Positions 9,782-18,783 of a stretch of 64,000 nt of DNA are shown here, one piece after another. This stretch comes from Butyrivibrio sp. MB2005 (GTDB taxonomy: Bacteria; Bacillota; Clostridia; Lachnospirales; Lachnospiraceae). Where the stretch lies: positions 62,001-126,000 of the forward strand of contig NZ_AUJP01000004.1 of NCBI RefSeq assembly GCF_000424285.1. The letters run 5' to 3'. Both the position numbers and the translations under genes were made by a program. The notes below the pieces were generated by a model, which was given only the letters and a program-made list of their open reading frames with translations, ran no database searches and had not been told where the DNA came from. Within the stretch, counting starts at the first letter, position 1; each line of letters starts with the position of its first letter.

Positions 9782-11065
9782 ATGGATAACAGATTTGAGG
9801 GAATTGAAAGATTTGAAAATAAGGTATGGCTTGCAACACCTACCATGCATGGAGATGAGAGCAAGTGGGTAAATGAAGCCATTGAGACCAACTGGGTTAC
9901 TACTCTTGGCGAGAACATAAATGAAGTAGAGAGACTTGTTCAGGAAAAGATCGGCAGAAAATATGCCATTGGTCTTAGCGCCGGAACAGCGGCTCTCCAT
10001 CTTGCGATCAGACTTGCCGGCGAAAGGCTCTATGGAACAAAGCCTGCAAATGTGGGCACACTTGCAGGACAGAAGGTTTTCTGCTCTGACATGACTTTCG
10101 ATGCCACTGTTAATCCTGTAGCCTACGAAGGTGGCGAAGCAGTTTTTATCGATACAGAAAAAGACAGCTGGAACATGAGTCCTGAAGCGTTGGAAAAAGC
10201 CTTTGAGATTTTTCCGGATGTAAAGCTTATTGTGGTTGCATATCTTTACGGTACTCCCGGTAAGATAGATGAGATCAGAAGCATAGCAGATAAACATGGA
10301 GCTCTTATTGTTGAAGATGCTGCCGAGTCTTTCGGTGCTACCTACAAGGGTGTTCAGACAGGAAAATTTGGTGACTACAGTATAATTTCTTTTAATGGAA
10401 ACAAGATCATCACCGGTAGTTCAGGTGGAATGCTCCTTACTGATTCTGAAGCTGACTGCCACAAGGTCAGAAAGCTCAGCACACAGGCCAGAGAAGATGC
10501 GCCCTGGTACCAGCATGAAGAGCTTGGCTACAATTATCGCATGTCCAATATTGTTGCCGGTGTTATCAGAGGTCAGCTTCCTTATCTGGATGAGCATATT
10601 GCTGCTAAAAAGAGAATATACGAAAGATATAGGGATGGATTTAAGGATCTTCCGGTATCCATGAATCCTATACCGAATAACACTGAGCCTAACTACTGGC
10701 TCAGCTGCATGATAATTGATGAGGATTCGATGTGTCCTCAGGTAAGGTCTGAGAGAAAAGCGCTTTATAACTCAGAACCCGGAAAATCATGCCCTACTGA
10801 GATATTAAACAGCATGGCGCAGTTTAATGTAGAGGGAAGACCTATCTGGAAGCCCATGCACATGCAACCTATTTACAGAACAAACAGCTTCGTTACCATC
10901 CAGGGACTCCTGCGAGGCAGAAGCAATGCTTACATAGATGAAGGTAAAGCGGTTGATGTAAGTATGGATATCTTTGAAAGAGGCTTATGCCTTCCTTCAG
11001 ATGTAAAGATGACCGAGCATGATCAGGATATTGTAATTGACATAATACACAGATGCTTTAAGTAA
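9782..11065 (+). CDS. PLP-dependent nucleotide-sugar aminotransferase (PglE/LegC-like DegT family)
   Basis: A 427-residue DegT/DnrJ/EryC1/StrS aminotransferase. The PLP-binding aspartate is in VEDAAES (D179) and the Schiff-base lysine is K208 in SFNGNKIITG, with the glycine-rich GSSGG after it. Directly downstream of a PglF-type dehydratase, it most likely converts UDP-4-keto-6-deoxy-GlcNAc to the 4-amino sugar. A GNAT enzyme at 2.0 kb could then acetylate it. The frame opens at an earlier ATG (9764) within the previous gene, but I chose ATG 9782, which has GGAG seven bases upstream. The insertion around residues 80-100 gives it a slightly longer N-terminal domain than ArnB. Confidence 0.92.
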   Translation: MDNRFEGIERFENKVWLATPTMHGDESKWVNEAIETNWVTTLGENINEVERLVQEKIGRKYAIGLSAGTAALHLAIRLAGERLYGTKPANVGTLAGQKVFCSDMTFDATVNPVAYEGGEAVFIDTEKDSWNMSPEALEKAFEIFPDVKLIVVAYLYGTPGKIDEIRSIADKHGALIVEDAAESFGATYKGVQTGKFGDYSIISFNGNKIITGSSGGMLLTDSEADCHKVRKLSTQAREDAPWYQHEELGYNYRMSNIVAGVIRGQLPYLDEHIAAKKRIYERYRDGFKDLPVSMNPIPNNTEPNYWLSCMIIDEDSMCPQVRSERKALYNSEPGKSCPTEILNSMAQFNVEGRPIWKPMHMQPIYRTNSFVTIQGLLRGRSNAYIDEGKAVDVSMDIFERGLCLPSDVKMTEHDQDIVIDIIHRCFK

Positions 11066-11081
11066 AGAGGAATTCGATAAT

Positions 11082-12644
11082 ATGAGCCTTTCCCGCTCGC
11101 ATAAGAGAAACAGAATATTGCTGATTGTGGATTTTGTATCACTAAGCATTGCTTACATCGCTATGATCACCTTGAGGTTCAACTGGCATTTTACCAAGAA
11201 ATGGATGGCGCCTCTTTATGGCATGATCTTTGTAGTAGAGGTTATGTTTGTAGTGCTTGTGGATGTATACAGAAGCAGACGCAAGAATTACAGGAACCTT
11301 GAAGACTGTGACCCTGTCGAGGTATTCAAAGTTGTTTTTGAGAATCAGATACTTCAGTTTGCCTTTCTGCTGGTTGTGCTGATGATAACTCAGAACACCT
11401 ACTATATGTCACGACTGGCTATGGCTTATCTGGTGATCTTCAATGTCATATTTGTTCTTGCCGGCAGGCTTATCTACAGATTCATTCTTAGAAAGAAGGG
11501 GAATCCAGAAAGGCACAGAAGAAAGCTTGTGGCTTTGGTATATGAGTCAGACAGGGAAGTACTTCAGGGACATCTTAATGAACTTGGAATTGAGTATGAG
11601 CTTGAAGGTATATTGAATCTGGATGCAGCGTATCCGAGAGAATCAGTCAGAACTGAGAATGATAACATAGAACAAAACAGAAACGAGCTCATCAGCCGTA
11701 TAAAGGAGATTGGCTGCAGCGATGCATTTGTATGCATTCCCAATAAGCCTATGAATGATACGGCAGATTATATAAGAAAAGATATCGTAGGAAGACTTTG
11801 CGATATAGGTGTGAATACCTACTTTGGTCTTTCTCTCGACGGTATTTGGATTACAGGAAATCTTATAAGAGATATCGGTTATTATCAGGCAGCATATTAT
11901 TCAGCTATGGTGAAAAGATGCAGAGTTCTCGGAGTGAACTTTGCAGTATCAAATGTAGAGAATGCCGTCTTATATGTAAGAAGTCATATTAAGTCTCTTA
12001 TTGGAAAATACATTTGCTTTTGTAATGTACATACGACAGTTGAAGCAAGTGAAAACGAGGATTACATGAGTATCCAGAACGGCTCTGTACTGACATTCCC
12101 CGATGGACAGCCAATCGTTAATCTGATCCAAAAAGCGGGATTCGTCAAAGCTGAAAGAATTGCCGGACCTGACTTCATGGAAGCCATGTTCAAATCCACA
12201 ATGGATGGAAAGGTTTCACACTTTTTCTATGGCGCTTCCGAGGAGACCATAGAGCTTCTGAAAGAAAAACTACCTGCCAGATTCCCCGGTATGGATATAA
12301 GAGGATACTATTCACCACCATACAGAGAGCTGACACCGGAAGAAGACGAAGAAGTAATCGATATGCTCAACTCATCAGGAGCAGATCTTATATGGATAGG
12401 ACTTGGTGCTCCCAAACAGGAAAAATGGATGGCTGCACATCAGGGTCAGCTTAGCGGAGTTATGCTTGGTGTCGGTGCAGGATTTAACTTCTTTGCAGGG
12501 AATATCAAAAGAGCGCCTGTATGGATTCAGAAGCTCGGTATGGAATGGCTCTACAGACTGTTTCAGGATCCAAAACGTCTTTTCAAGAGATACCTTGAGT
12601 CAAATGCAAAGTTTATTTGGAAAGTCTTTTTTCTGAGGAAATGA
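11082..12644 (+). CDS. Membrane-anchored WecG/TagA/CpsF glycosyltransferase (GT26) fused to a sugar-transferase-type N-terminus
   Basis: A 520-residue two-part protein. Residues 1-135 form four membrane helices and residues about 145-270 a Rossmann-like domain, the layout of the N-terminal half of bacterial polyprenyl glycosylphosphotransferases (CoA_binding_3 type). Instead of the usual phosphotransferase half, residues about 280-515 are a WecG/TagA/CpsF domain: NVHTTVEAS, TFPDGQP, the family signature GAPKQEKW (442-449), and FNFFAGNIKRAP. GT26 enzymes add a second sugar to a lipid-diphosphate sugar. Here the enzyme would carry its own membrane anchor. It is the last gene of the block; a 160-base gap follows. 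The domain order is seen in the sequence; the function of the fused N-terminus is inferred. Confidence 0.88.
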   Translation: MSLSRSHKRNRILLIVDFVSLSIAYIAMITLRFNWHFTKKWMAPLYGMIFVVEVMFVVLVDVYRSRRKNYRNLEDCDPVEVFKVVFENQILQFAFLLVVLMITQNTYYMSRLAMAYLVIFNVIFVLAGRLIYRFILRKKGNPERHRRKLVALVYESDREVLQGHLNELGIEYELEGILNLDAAYPRESVRTENDNIEQNRNELISRIKEIGCSDAFVCIPNKPMNDTADYIRKDIVGRLCDIGVNTYFGLSLDGIWITGNLIRDIGYYQAAYYSAMVKRCRVLGVNFAVSNVENAVLYVRSHIKSLIGKYICFCNVHTTVEASENEDYMSIQNGSVLTFPDGQPIVNLIQKAGFVKAERIAGPDFMEAMFKSTMDGKVSHFFYGASEETIELLKEKLPARFPGMDIRGYYSPPYRELTPEEDEEVIDMLNSSGADLIWIGLGAPKQEKWMAAHQGQLSGVMLGVGAGFNFFAGNIKRAPVWIQKLGMEWLYRLFQDPKRLFKRYLESNAKFIWKVFFLRK

Positions 12645-12729
12645 AACAGTGTATGTTTTTTTGCGTTTCCGCTATGCTGCTTTAAAGCGTGTGAGTGTCC
12701 GCGGTGCAAAGACAAAAGTACGCCAAAGC

Positions 12730-12757
12730 TTGACTTTTTTTAATCATTTGATATAAT
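12730..12757 (+). promoter_or_regulatory. SigmaA-type promoter upstream of the small membrane protein
   Basis: TTGACT at 12730-12735 and TATAAT at 12752-12757 are separated by 16 bases, close to the vegetative consensus. The ATG of the next gene is 48 bases after the -10 box. This separates the glycan block from the 12.8-kb gene and may also feed the Opp operon behind it. Confidence 0.75.
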
Positions 12758-12804
12758 TTATTGTCGGCTGTTGGATAAGGCTTTATTTCTGGGGTTTTTA
12801 GTTA

Positions 12805-13365
12805 ATGAGTATTTTACGAAATCCGTACAAGGGAGACTTTGATCATGCTCCTGAGTTGGATAAAAGGGGTAGGTTCCGAGACAGATTTTTCTATAAAGGG
12901 GATATCTATCTACTTCCATTTGATGAGAATGTTAAAAGGAAAACCTATCTGCCGTGTGTTTTATACGGCCTTGGTATGTTTGCGGCTGTAATTCTGCAAG
13001 GAATGGTAAATCAGACGTCATCACATACTTTATGGGTTGTTGTTCCATATTTCTTTCAGTTTTTACCTGTACTTTATTATATGGTAGGAATTCTGGAATA
13101 TGCCTGGTCGACTCCCAGAATGACAAGACCGCAGTACGACAAAGGTATCGGACGTATGCATTTTTGCGGAATAGCAGTGATGGTACTTGCGATTATAAGC
13201 TCGTTATGCGAACTCCTTTATCTGATCATCAGAAGAGGGCAGTATGAATTAAGAACAGAGCTTATTTATTTGGCTTTGCACATACCGGTTATTTTAATAG
13301 CAGTTTTATTTGGAAGATATTACAACAGACATTTTGCTGACATTACTATAGAAAAGAATACATAA
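12805..13365 (+). CDS. Small four-helix membrane protein of unknown function
   Basis: A 186-residue protein I do not recognise. It has a charged N-terminal cytoplasmic part of about 50 residues, then four membrane helices at roughly 49-68, 75-97, 119-141 and 152-171, and a short charged tail. No catalytic motif is visible. It has its own promoter and lies 82 bases before oppA on the same strand, so it may be cotranscribed with the peptide transporter, but nothing in the protein ties it to transport. The ATG at 12805 is the first residue of the frame and there is only a weak purine stretch before it. Confidence 0.7.
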   Translation: MSILRNPYKGDFDHAPELDKRGRFRDRFFYKGDIYLLPFDENVKRKTYLPCVLYGLGMFAAVILQGMVNQTSSHTLWVVVPYFFQFLPVLYYMVGILEYAWSTPRMTRPQYDKGIGRMHFCGIAVMVLAIISSLCELLYLIIRRGQYELRTELIYLALHIPVILIAVLFGRYYNRHFADITIEKNT

Positions 13366-13390
13366 GTGTTTTGAGTTATTGAGGTGACAA

Positions 13391-13432
13391 CCACTGTAGT
13401 GGATGCACATATATCACTTTGGGGAGAACCCC
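13391..13432 (+). promoter_or_regulatory. Two small hairpins in the oppA leader
   Basis: Two perfect small inverted repeats precede the oppA Shine-Dalgarno: CCAC-TGTA-GTGG at 13391-13402 and GGGG-AGAA-CCCC at 13421-13432. The second lies only a few bases before the GGAGG that serves oppA and could affect initiation or mRNA 5' stability. Function is inferred; the pairing itself is exact. Confidence 0.4.
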
Positions 13433-13447
13433 GGAATGGAGGGCACT

Positions 13448-15901
13448 ATGAAAAAGTTAGGCAAACTTCTGGCACTTGGACTTGCCGGAACAATGGTTGC
13501 ATCAGCTGTAGGCTGTGGCGGCGCTACAAACACAGGCTCAGATACTGCAACTACAGAGTCTGCAGATCAGACAGAATCTACTGCAGATGCTTCAACTGAG
13601 GAGAGCACTGAAACTGCAGAAGCAACAGAAGCTGAATCCACAGAAGAGGCTACAGATGCTGCTGAGAGCACAGGAAGCGGCGCACCGCTCGTTATTGGAG
13701 AATCTGAGTTTTCTGAGAAATTCAGTCCTTTCTTCAACACAACAGCTTATGACATGAATGTATCAGCTCTTACACAGGCTGGTCTTCTTATGACAGACCG
13801 TCTTGGTGAGATTGTTTACAACGGCATCGAGGGTGAGACCAAAGAGTACGACGGTAACAGCTATGAGTACAAGGGAACATCTGACGTTGTTGTTACTGAG
13901 AATGAAGACGGATCAGTTGATTACGACGTAACAATGCGCGATGACATCAAGTTCTCCGATGGTGTGAATGCTACTATCGATGATGTTATCTTCTCAATGT
14001 ATGTACTTGCAGATCCTTCATATGATGGATCATCATCATTCTATGCTCTTCCTATCACCGGTATGGAAGCATACAGAAAGGGTTCTGACACACTTTTCAA
14101 CCTCCTTGTGAGTGCAGGTGAGGACAACACAGACTTCACATACTTTACAGAAGATCAGGCTAAGAAGTTCTGGGAGACAGATTATCCCGCAGCTAAGGCT
14201 AAGTTTGTTCAGGATATCGTTGATTATATCGGCGACAGCAAGATCGATGATGCTGATGTTGCAGCTAACGCTTTTGCAAACGCACTTGTTTCATGGAACC
14301 TCGCTTCAGCTGAAGACGGTAAGGTAACAGGTTCTTCAGGTAAGGCTTATGACATCAAGGGCGGCGATGAGTTCGGCGTAGAAGAGTTTTGGACAGAGCT
14401 CTTAGCAGCTTACGACGGAGACGTTGCAGCAGCTACTGATGCTGAAAAGGCTGGCGACAGCTTCCTTGACATCCTTGGAGATGAGTACAAGAACGCTATC
14501 GAGACCGGAGAATCAGCTAAGAACATCGAAGGTATCCAGAAGACCGGTGATTATTCACTTCGTATCCACATGGACAAGCTCGATGCTACAGCTATCTATG
14601 ATATCGGTGTTGTAATTGCTCCTCTTCACTACTATGGTGATGAGTCCAAGTATGATTATGACAACAACATGTTCGGATTTGACAAGGGTGACCTTTCAGT
14701 TGTTCGTTCTAAGACAACTCAGCCTCTTGGTGCCGGCCCTTATGTATTCGATAAGTACGAGAACAAGATCGTTTACTTCAAGGCTAACGAGAACTTCTAT
14801 CAGGGTGCTCCTATTATCAAGGACGTACAGATGAAGGTTACAACTGATGCAGATAAAGAGCCCGGTGTAGTTCAGGGTACTCTTGATATCGCAGAGCCTC
14901 AGGCTAACAAGGCTTCTCTTGAGCAGATTGCTGGCGAGAACTCAAACGGTGAGCTTTCAGGTGATGTTCTTTACACAGCACTTGTTGATAACCAGGGTTA
15001 TGGTTACATCGGTATGAACTCTGAGAACGTTAAGGTTGGCGATGATCCTTCAAGTGATGCATCCAAGAACCTTCGTAAGGCTATCGCAACAGTACTTGCT
15101 GTACATCGTGACGTAGTTATCGATTCTTACTATGGTGATGCAGCTAACGTTATCAACTATCCTATTTCTAACACATCATGGGCAGCTCCTCAGGCATCTG
15201 ATCCTGATTACAAGGTTGCTTTCTCAGTTGATGTTGACGGAAATGATATTTACACAGACGGCATGAGCGAGGATGAGAAGTATGAGGCAGCTCTTCAGGC
15301 TGCACTTGGATTCTTCGAGGCAGCTGGTTACACAGTAACAGATGGTAAGCTTACAGCAGCTCCTGAAGGTGCTAAGCTTTCATACGAGGCTATGATCCCT
15401 GCAGATGGTTCAGGTGATCACCCTGCATTTGGTATCCTTACAGCAGCTCGTGAAGATCTTGAGAAGATTGGCTTTGATCTTGTAATCAATGACCTTTCTG
15501 ATTCTTCAGTTCTTTGGACTGCTACACAGGGCGGTACAGCAGAGATCTGGTGTGCAGCTTGGGGATCATCAATCGATCCTGATATGTTCCAGGTATATCA
15601 TACAGACGGTGGTTCTGCTTACATGTACAGAATCAACCAGAAGGAACTTGATGACCTTATCATGGAAGGCCGTTCAACAACTGATCAGGCTGTACGTAAG
15701 GCTATCTACAAGGAGTGCCTTGACTACATCGTTGATTACGCAGTTGAGATTCCTACATATCAGAGACAGCAGTGCTCAATCTACGCTGTTGACCGTGTAG
15801 ACGTTGACAACTCTGTAATGCTTCAGGATCAGACAACATATTACAATTTCTACAGCAACACAAGTGGATTTGATCAGATCCAGTCACTTAAGACAAAGTA
15901 A
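13448..15901 (+). CDS. oppA: Oligopeptide ABC transporter substrate-binding lipoprotein
   Basis: An 817-residue SBP_bac_5 family lipoprotein. A signal peptide (1-22) ends in a lipobox-like SAVG before Cys23, followed by a linker of about 55 residues rich in Thr, Ser and Glu that tethers the domain away from the membrane. The binding domain begins at about 80 with the family patterns KFSDGVNATIDDVIFS, AGPYVFDKYEN, and SNTSWAAPQASDPDY. It is much longer than a typical 540-600 residue OppA; the excess is mainly an acidic insertion of about 150 residues (about 195-345) before GIQKTGDYSLRIHMD. It captures peptides for the permease OppBC encoded next. The start is fixed by GGAGG just before the ATG at 13448. 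Codon use suggests high expression. Confidence 0.9.
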   Translation: MKKLGKLLALGLAGTMVASAVGCGGATNTGSDTATTESADQTESTADASTEESTETAEATEAESTEEATDAAESTGSGAPLVIGESEFSEKFSPFFNTTAYDMNVSALTQAGLLMTDRLGEIVYNGIEGETKEYDGNSYEYKGTSDVVVTENEDGSVDYDVTMRDDIKFSDGVNATIDDVIFSMYVLADPSYDGSSSFYALPITGMEAYRKGSDTLFNLLVSAGEDNTDFTYFTEDQAKKFWETDYPAAKAKFVQDIVDYIGDSKIDDADVAANAFANALVSWNLASAEDGKVTGSSGKAYDIKGGDEFGVEEFWTELLAAYDGDVAAATDAEKAGDSFLDILGDEYKNAIETGESAKNIEGIQKTGDYSLRIHMDKLDATAIYDIGVVIAPLHYYGDESKYDYDNNMFGFDKGDLSVVRSKTTQPLGAGPYVFDKYENKIVYFKANENFYQGAPIIKDVQMKVTTDADKEPGVVQGTLDIAEPQANKASLEQIAGENSNGELSGDVLYTALVDNQGYGYIGMNSENVKVGDDPSSDASKNLRKAIATVLAVHRDVVIDSYYGDAANVINYPISNTSWAAPQASDPDYKVAFSVDVDGNDIYTDGMSEDEKYEAALQAALGFFEAAGYTVTDGKLTAAPEGAKLSYEAMIPADGSGDHPAFGILTAAREDLEKIGFDLVINDLSDSSVLWTATQGGTAEIWCAAWGSSIDPDMFQVYHTDGGSAYMYRINQKELDDLIMEGRSTTDQAVRKAIYKECLDYIVDYAVEIPTYQRQQCSIYAVDRVDVDNSVMLQDQTTYYNFYSNTSGFDQIQSLKTK

Positions 15902-15934
15902 TTCGTATTTGGTAATAATTACATAAATACGTGT

Positions 15935-15973
15935 GACTTAGTCCGTGGGGGCTTTTGCCTCCGCGGACAAGTC
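15935..15973 (+). promoter_or_regulatory. Strong intercistronic hairpin between oppA and oppB
   Basis: A 12-bp stem (15941-15952 with 15957-15968, two G-U pairs, loop TTTT), extended by five outer pairs (15935-15939 with 15969-15973) around one bulged A. No T-run follows, so it is more likely an mRNA-stabilising or partial-attenuation hairpin that lets the binding protein be made in excess over the permeases than a full terminator. Known practice in many SBP operons supports this reading. Confidence 0.7.
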
Positions 15974-16031
15974 TATGTAAAGAAACTTTTTCAGGCAGAA
16001 GATATTTTATTTAGAAGGAGTATAAGCAGCA

Positions 16032-17018
16032 ATGAGGAAATTCATCATTAAACGTCTGCTCATATCGGTAGTTTTACTGTTTTTCGTATCAATGATCATT
16101 TATGCGATCATGAGATGTATGCCCATTTCATACGTTGAGCAGCAGGCAATGGCTTTATCAACAAAGCCTGGTGCCAAGAGCTATGCAGAATGGGTTGACC
16201 AGTTAAATGCCCAGTACGGTCTGGACACGGGGGTAATCCAGGGTTACTTTAAGTGGGCATCAAGAGCAATTGCACTTGACTTTGGCGATTCATGGTTTTG
16301 GAATCAACCAGTATTACAAAAATTCAGCAACGTTATTTGGTATTCGTTTGCACTTGGACTTGTAACTTTTATTTTGGAAATTGTGATCGCAATACCTGCA
16401 GGTGTAGCAGCAGCAAGAAGACAGTATTCTGCAACCGACTACACAGTTACGGTAATCGCACTTATCGGAATTTCACTTCCGAGCTTTTTCTTTGCGACGA
16501 TCTTGAAATACATTTTGTCCGTAAAACTTGGTTGGCTTGACCTTTACGGAATTGTTGGCAGATATCACGAGTCATATTCTCAGATGGGCAAGATCCTGGA
16601 TATGGCTAAGCACATGATCATGCCTGTAATCACACTTACTGTTGTTAGTGTAGGTTCTCTTATGCGTTATACCAGAACCAATATGCTCGAAGTTCTGAAC
16701 GCTGATTATATCAGAACAGCAAGAGCTAAGGGTGTGTCTGAGGATAGGGTAGTTAACTATCATGCTTTCAGAAACACACTTATTCCCATCGTTACACTTC
16801 TCGGTGGATCGCTTCCGGGACTTTTCAGCGGTGCTATGATCACTGAGACATTGTTCCAGATCCCCGGTATCGGATATACATCATATCAGTGCGTTGTGCA
16901 GGGAGATATTCCTTTCGTAATGTTCTATATGGTATTTATGGCAGTACTTATTTTGCTGGGTAACCTTATCGCAGATATTCTTTATGCGGTTGTTGACCCG
17001 AGAGTAAGAGTAAACTAA
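16032..17018 (+). CDS. oppB: Oligopeptide ABC transporter permease OppB
   Basis: A 328-residue BPD_transp_1 permease of the OppB/DppB type. The first membrane helix (about 9-29) is followed by an outer-face segment, then five more helices from about 100. The EAA loop that contacts the ATPases is seen as RTARAKGVSEDRVVNYHAFRNTLIP, and the C-terminal FQIPGIGYTSYQ and VDPRVR patterns are typical. It forms the membrane channel with OppC. The start has GGAG 12 bases upstream, and the gene is 18 bases from oppC. Confidence 0.93.
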   Translation: MRKFIIKRLLISVVLLFFVSMIIYAIMRCMPISYVEQQAMALSTKPGAKSYAEWVDQLNAQYGLDTGVIQGYFKWASRAIALDFGDSWFWNQPVLQKFSNVIWYSFALGLVTFILEIVIAIPAGVAAARRQYSATDYTVTVIALIGISLPSFFFATILKYILSVKLGWLDLYGIVGRYHESYSQMGKILDMAKHMIMPVITLTVVSVGSLMRYTRTNMLEVLNADYIRTARAKGVSEDRVVNYHAFRNTLIPIVTLLGGSLPGLFSGAMITETLFQIPGIGYTSYQCVVQGDIPFVMFYMVFMAVLILLGNLIADILYAVVDPRVRVN

Positions 17019-17036
17019 GGAAAGGAGGAGGATTAA

Positions 17037-18773
17037 ATGTCAGACGAAAGAAAAGACGAGATTACTGAAGTAGTAAATGACGAAGCAGCTAAAGATAAAA
17101 AAGACGGAAAAGGCATAGAAGTAGAGTTTAAACTCGAAATGCATCTCGATGACGCAAACAGAGTCCGTGTCCTCTCTCCGGGAATGATGGTCCTTAAGAG
17201 ATTCCTTAGAAACAGACTTGCTATCGTGGGAATGGTAATCATTGTTGCCATGTTCCTCTTTGCATTTTTAGGTGGTGCCCTTTATCCATATTCTGAGAGC
17301 CAGGTATTCTATAAGACTGATGAAGTCCTTAAGGATTATGCCGGTGCTACAGAGATAGATCAGTTCCAGTTCCAGAATGTTGAAGGTGTTGAGCTTCCTT
17401 CAGATATTTATTCAAAGGCGCTTATTGCAGCTTCATCAGGAAAGTATGTATTTGAGACAAGAGATGGTTCACAGATGGGTATGACACCTGCAGCTGAAGG
17501 CTCAGATGTTTATCTTGTTTATTCACTTGAACCCATCAAGATGTTCCTTAAGAACGTAAAGAGCTTCAATGAAGCATTGGAAGCAGGTCTTCCTTATTTC
17601 GAAGAGGACGGGGTTCTCTACATGTATAAGGGAGAAGACTTCAAAGCTGATGTATTTGAGGCAACAGAGATTGCAGTAGCCAGCAAGAAATCCTTCACTG
17701 GTTATTCAAAGGATACAAAGTTCTCTTACGAGTTCTACAGAAATGCACTTGTAGCTTCTGCTACAGGAGAGAGCAGCTTTGAGGCTGATGGCAATACTTA
17801 TGACATTACTGAAGATGGTCTTATTTCACTTAATGGTGAAGGCTATGCAGTTGTTTCCAACATGAACTTCAATGCTGCTGTATCAGGTGTATTCCTTAGT
17901 CCTGATTATAAGGCAGCTGCACTTGAGGCTTTCGCATCCGGTGCTTCATCATTCGAGTTTCCGGATGAAGACGGTACTATGATCGAGTATCGTCTGGATA
18001 AGAAGACCAGCCAGTACATTATTAAGAGATTCCAGCAGACAAGACTTATAGATACTTATGCATCACCTTCCAAGGAGCACCTTGTAGGAACAGATGCAAA
18101 CGGTATGGACCTTCTTGCGCGTCTTATGTATGGTGGCAGAATCTCACTTTTGATCGGTTTCGTAGTAATATTTATCGAAGTATTTATTGGCATGATTATC
18201 GGTGGTGTAGCAGGTTTCTTTGGCGGATGGGTTGATAACCTTCTCATGAGACTTGTAGACGTAGTTTACTGTATCCCTGCGATGCCCCTTTACCTGATCC
18301 TTGGTTCTATCATGGACTACTATCAGGCAAGCCCAAGAGCACGTATTTATCTGCTCTGTATCGTAATGGCTGTTATCGGTTGGGTTGGAATTGCTCGTAT
18401 TGTAAGAGGTCAGATCCTTTCACTTCGTGAGCAGGAGTTCATGGTTGCTGCTGAAGCACTTGGTATCAGCACATACCGCAGAATCTTCAAGCACCTTATA
18501 CCGAATGTAATTCCTCAGCTTATTGTATTTGCAAGTATGGGTCTTGGTGAGGTTATCCTTTCAGAGGCTTCACTTAGTTTCCTTGGTCTTGGTATCAAGT
18601 ACCCTGCTGCTTCATGGGGAAGTATTATCAACGCAGTTACAGATTCATACGTTATGACCAATTACCTCTTTGTATGGATTCCTGCAGGAACACTTATCCT
18701 TCTTACAGTTCTTGCATTCAACTTTATTGGTGATGGTCTTCGTGATGCGTTTGACCCGAAAATGAAGAGATAA
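17037..18773 (+). CDS. oppC: Oligopeptide ABC transporter permease OppC with a large repeat-containing outer loop
   Basis: A 578-residue OppC/DppC-type permease, roughly 280 residues longer than usual. An acidic cytoplasmic tail precedes helix 1 (about 61-80). Between helix 1 and the normal restart HLVGTDANGMDLLARL (about 348) there is an extracytoplasmic insertion of about 255 residues. The remaining five helices and the EAA loop (AAEALGISTYRRIFKHLIPN) are standard. The insertion contains three related segments of about 22 residues (122-144, 231-252, 290-313) with the pattern aromatic-x-x-A-L-x-A-x-x-x-G-x-x-x-F-E-x-x-D-G. A strong GGAGGAGG precedes the ATG. Transport role is secure; the loop may contact the enlarged OppA, which is inference. 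Confidence 0.92.
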   Translation: MSDERKDEITEVVNDEAAKDKKDGKGIEVEFKLEMHLDDANRVRVLSPGMMVLKRFLRNRLAIVGMVIIVAMFLFAFLGGALYPYSESQVFYKTDEVLKDYAGATEIDQFQFQNVEGVELPSDIYSKALIAASSGKYVFETRDGSQMGMTPAAEGSDVYLVYSLEPIKMFLKNVKSFNEALEAGLPYFEEDGVLYMYKGEDFKADVFEATEIAVASKKSFTGYSKDTKFSYEFYRNALVASATGESSFEADGNTYDITEDGLISLNGEGYAVVSNMNFNAAVSGVFLSPDYKAAALEAFASGASSFEFPDEDGTMIEYRLDKKTSQYIIKRFQQTRLIDTYASPSKEHLVGTDANGMDLLARLMYGGRISLLIGFVVIFIEVFIGMIIGGVAGFFGGWVDNLLMRLVDVVYCIPAMPLYLILGSIMDYYQASPRARIYLLCIVMAVIGWVGIARIVRGQILSLREQEFMVAAEALGISTYRRIFKHLIPNVIPQLIVFASMGLGEVILSEASLSFLGLGIKYPAASWGSIINAVTDSYVMTNYLFVWIPAGTLILLTVLAFNFIGDGLRDAFDPKMKR

Positions 18774-18783
18774 GGAGACTAAG

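Noticed and set aside
12645..12729. Terminator after the WecG-type gene
   Set aside because: The stretch has a T-run and a TTTAAA palindrome but no stem directly followed by T residues, so no terminator could be supported.
13515..14834. Long alternative frames inside oppA (for example 13515-13757, 14424-14834)
   Set aside because: They are off-frame readings of a highly expressed, biased-codon gene and yield Leu/Gln/Arg/Ser-rich low-complexity peptides.
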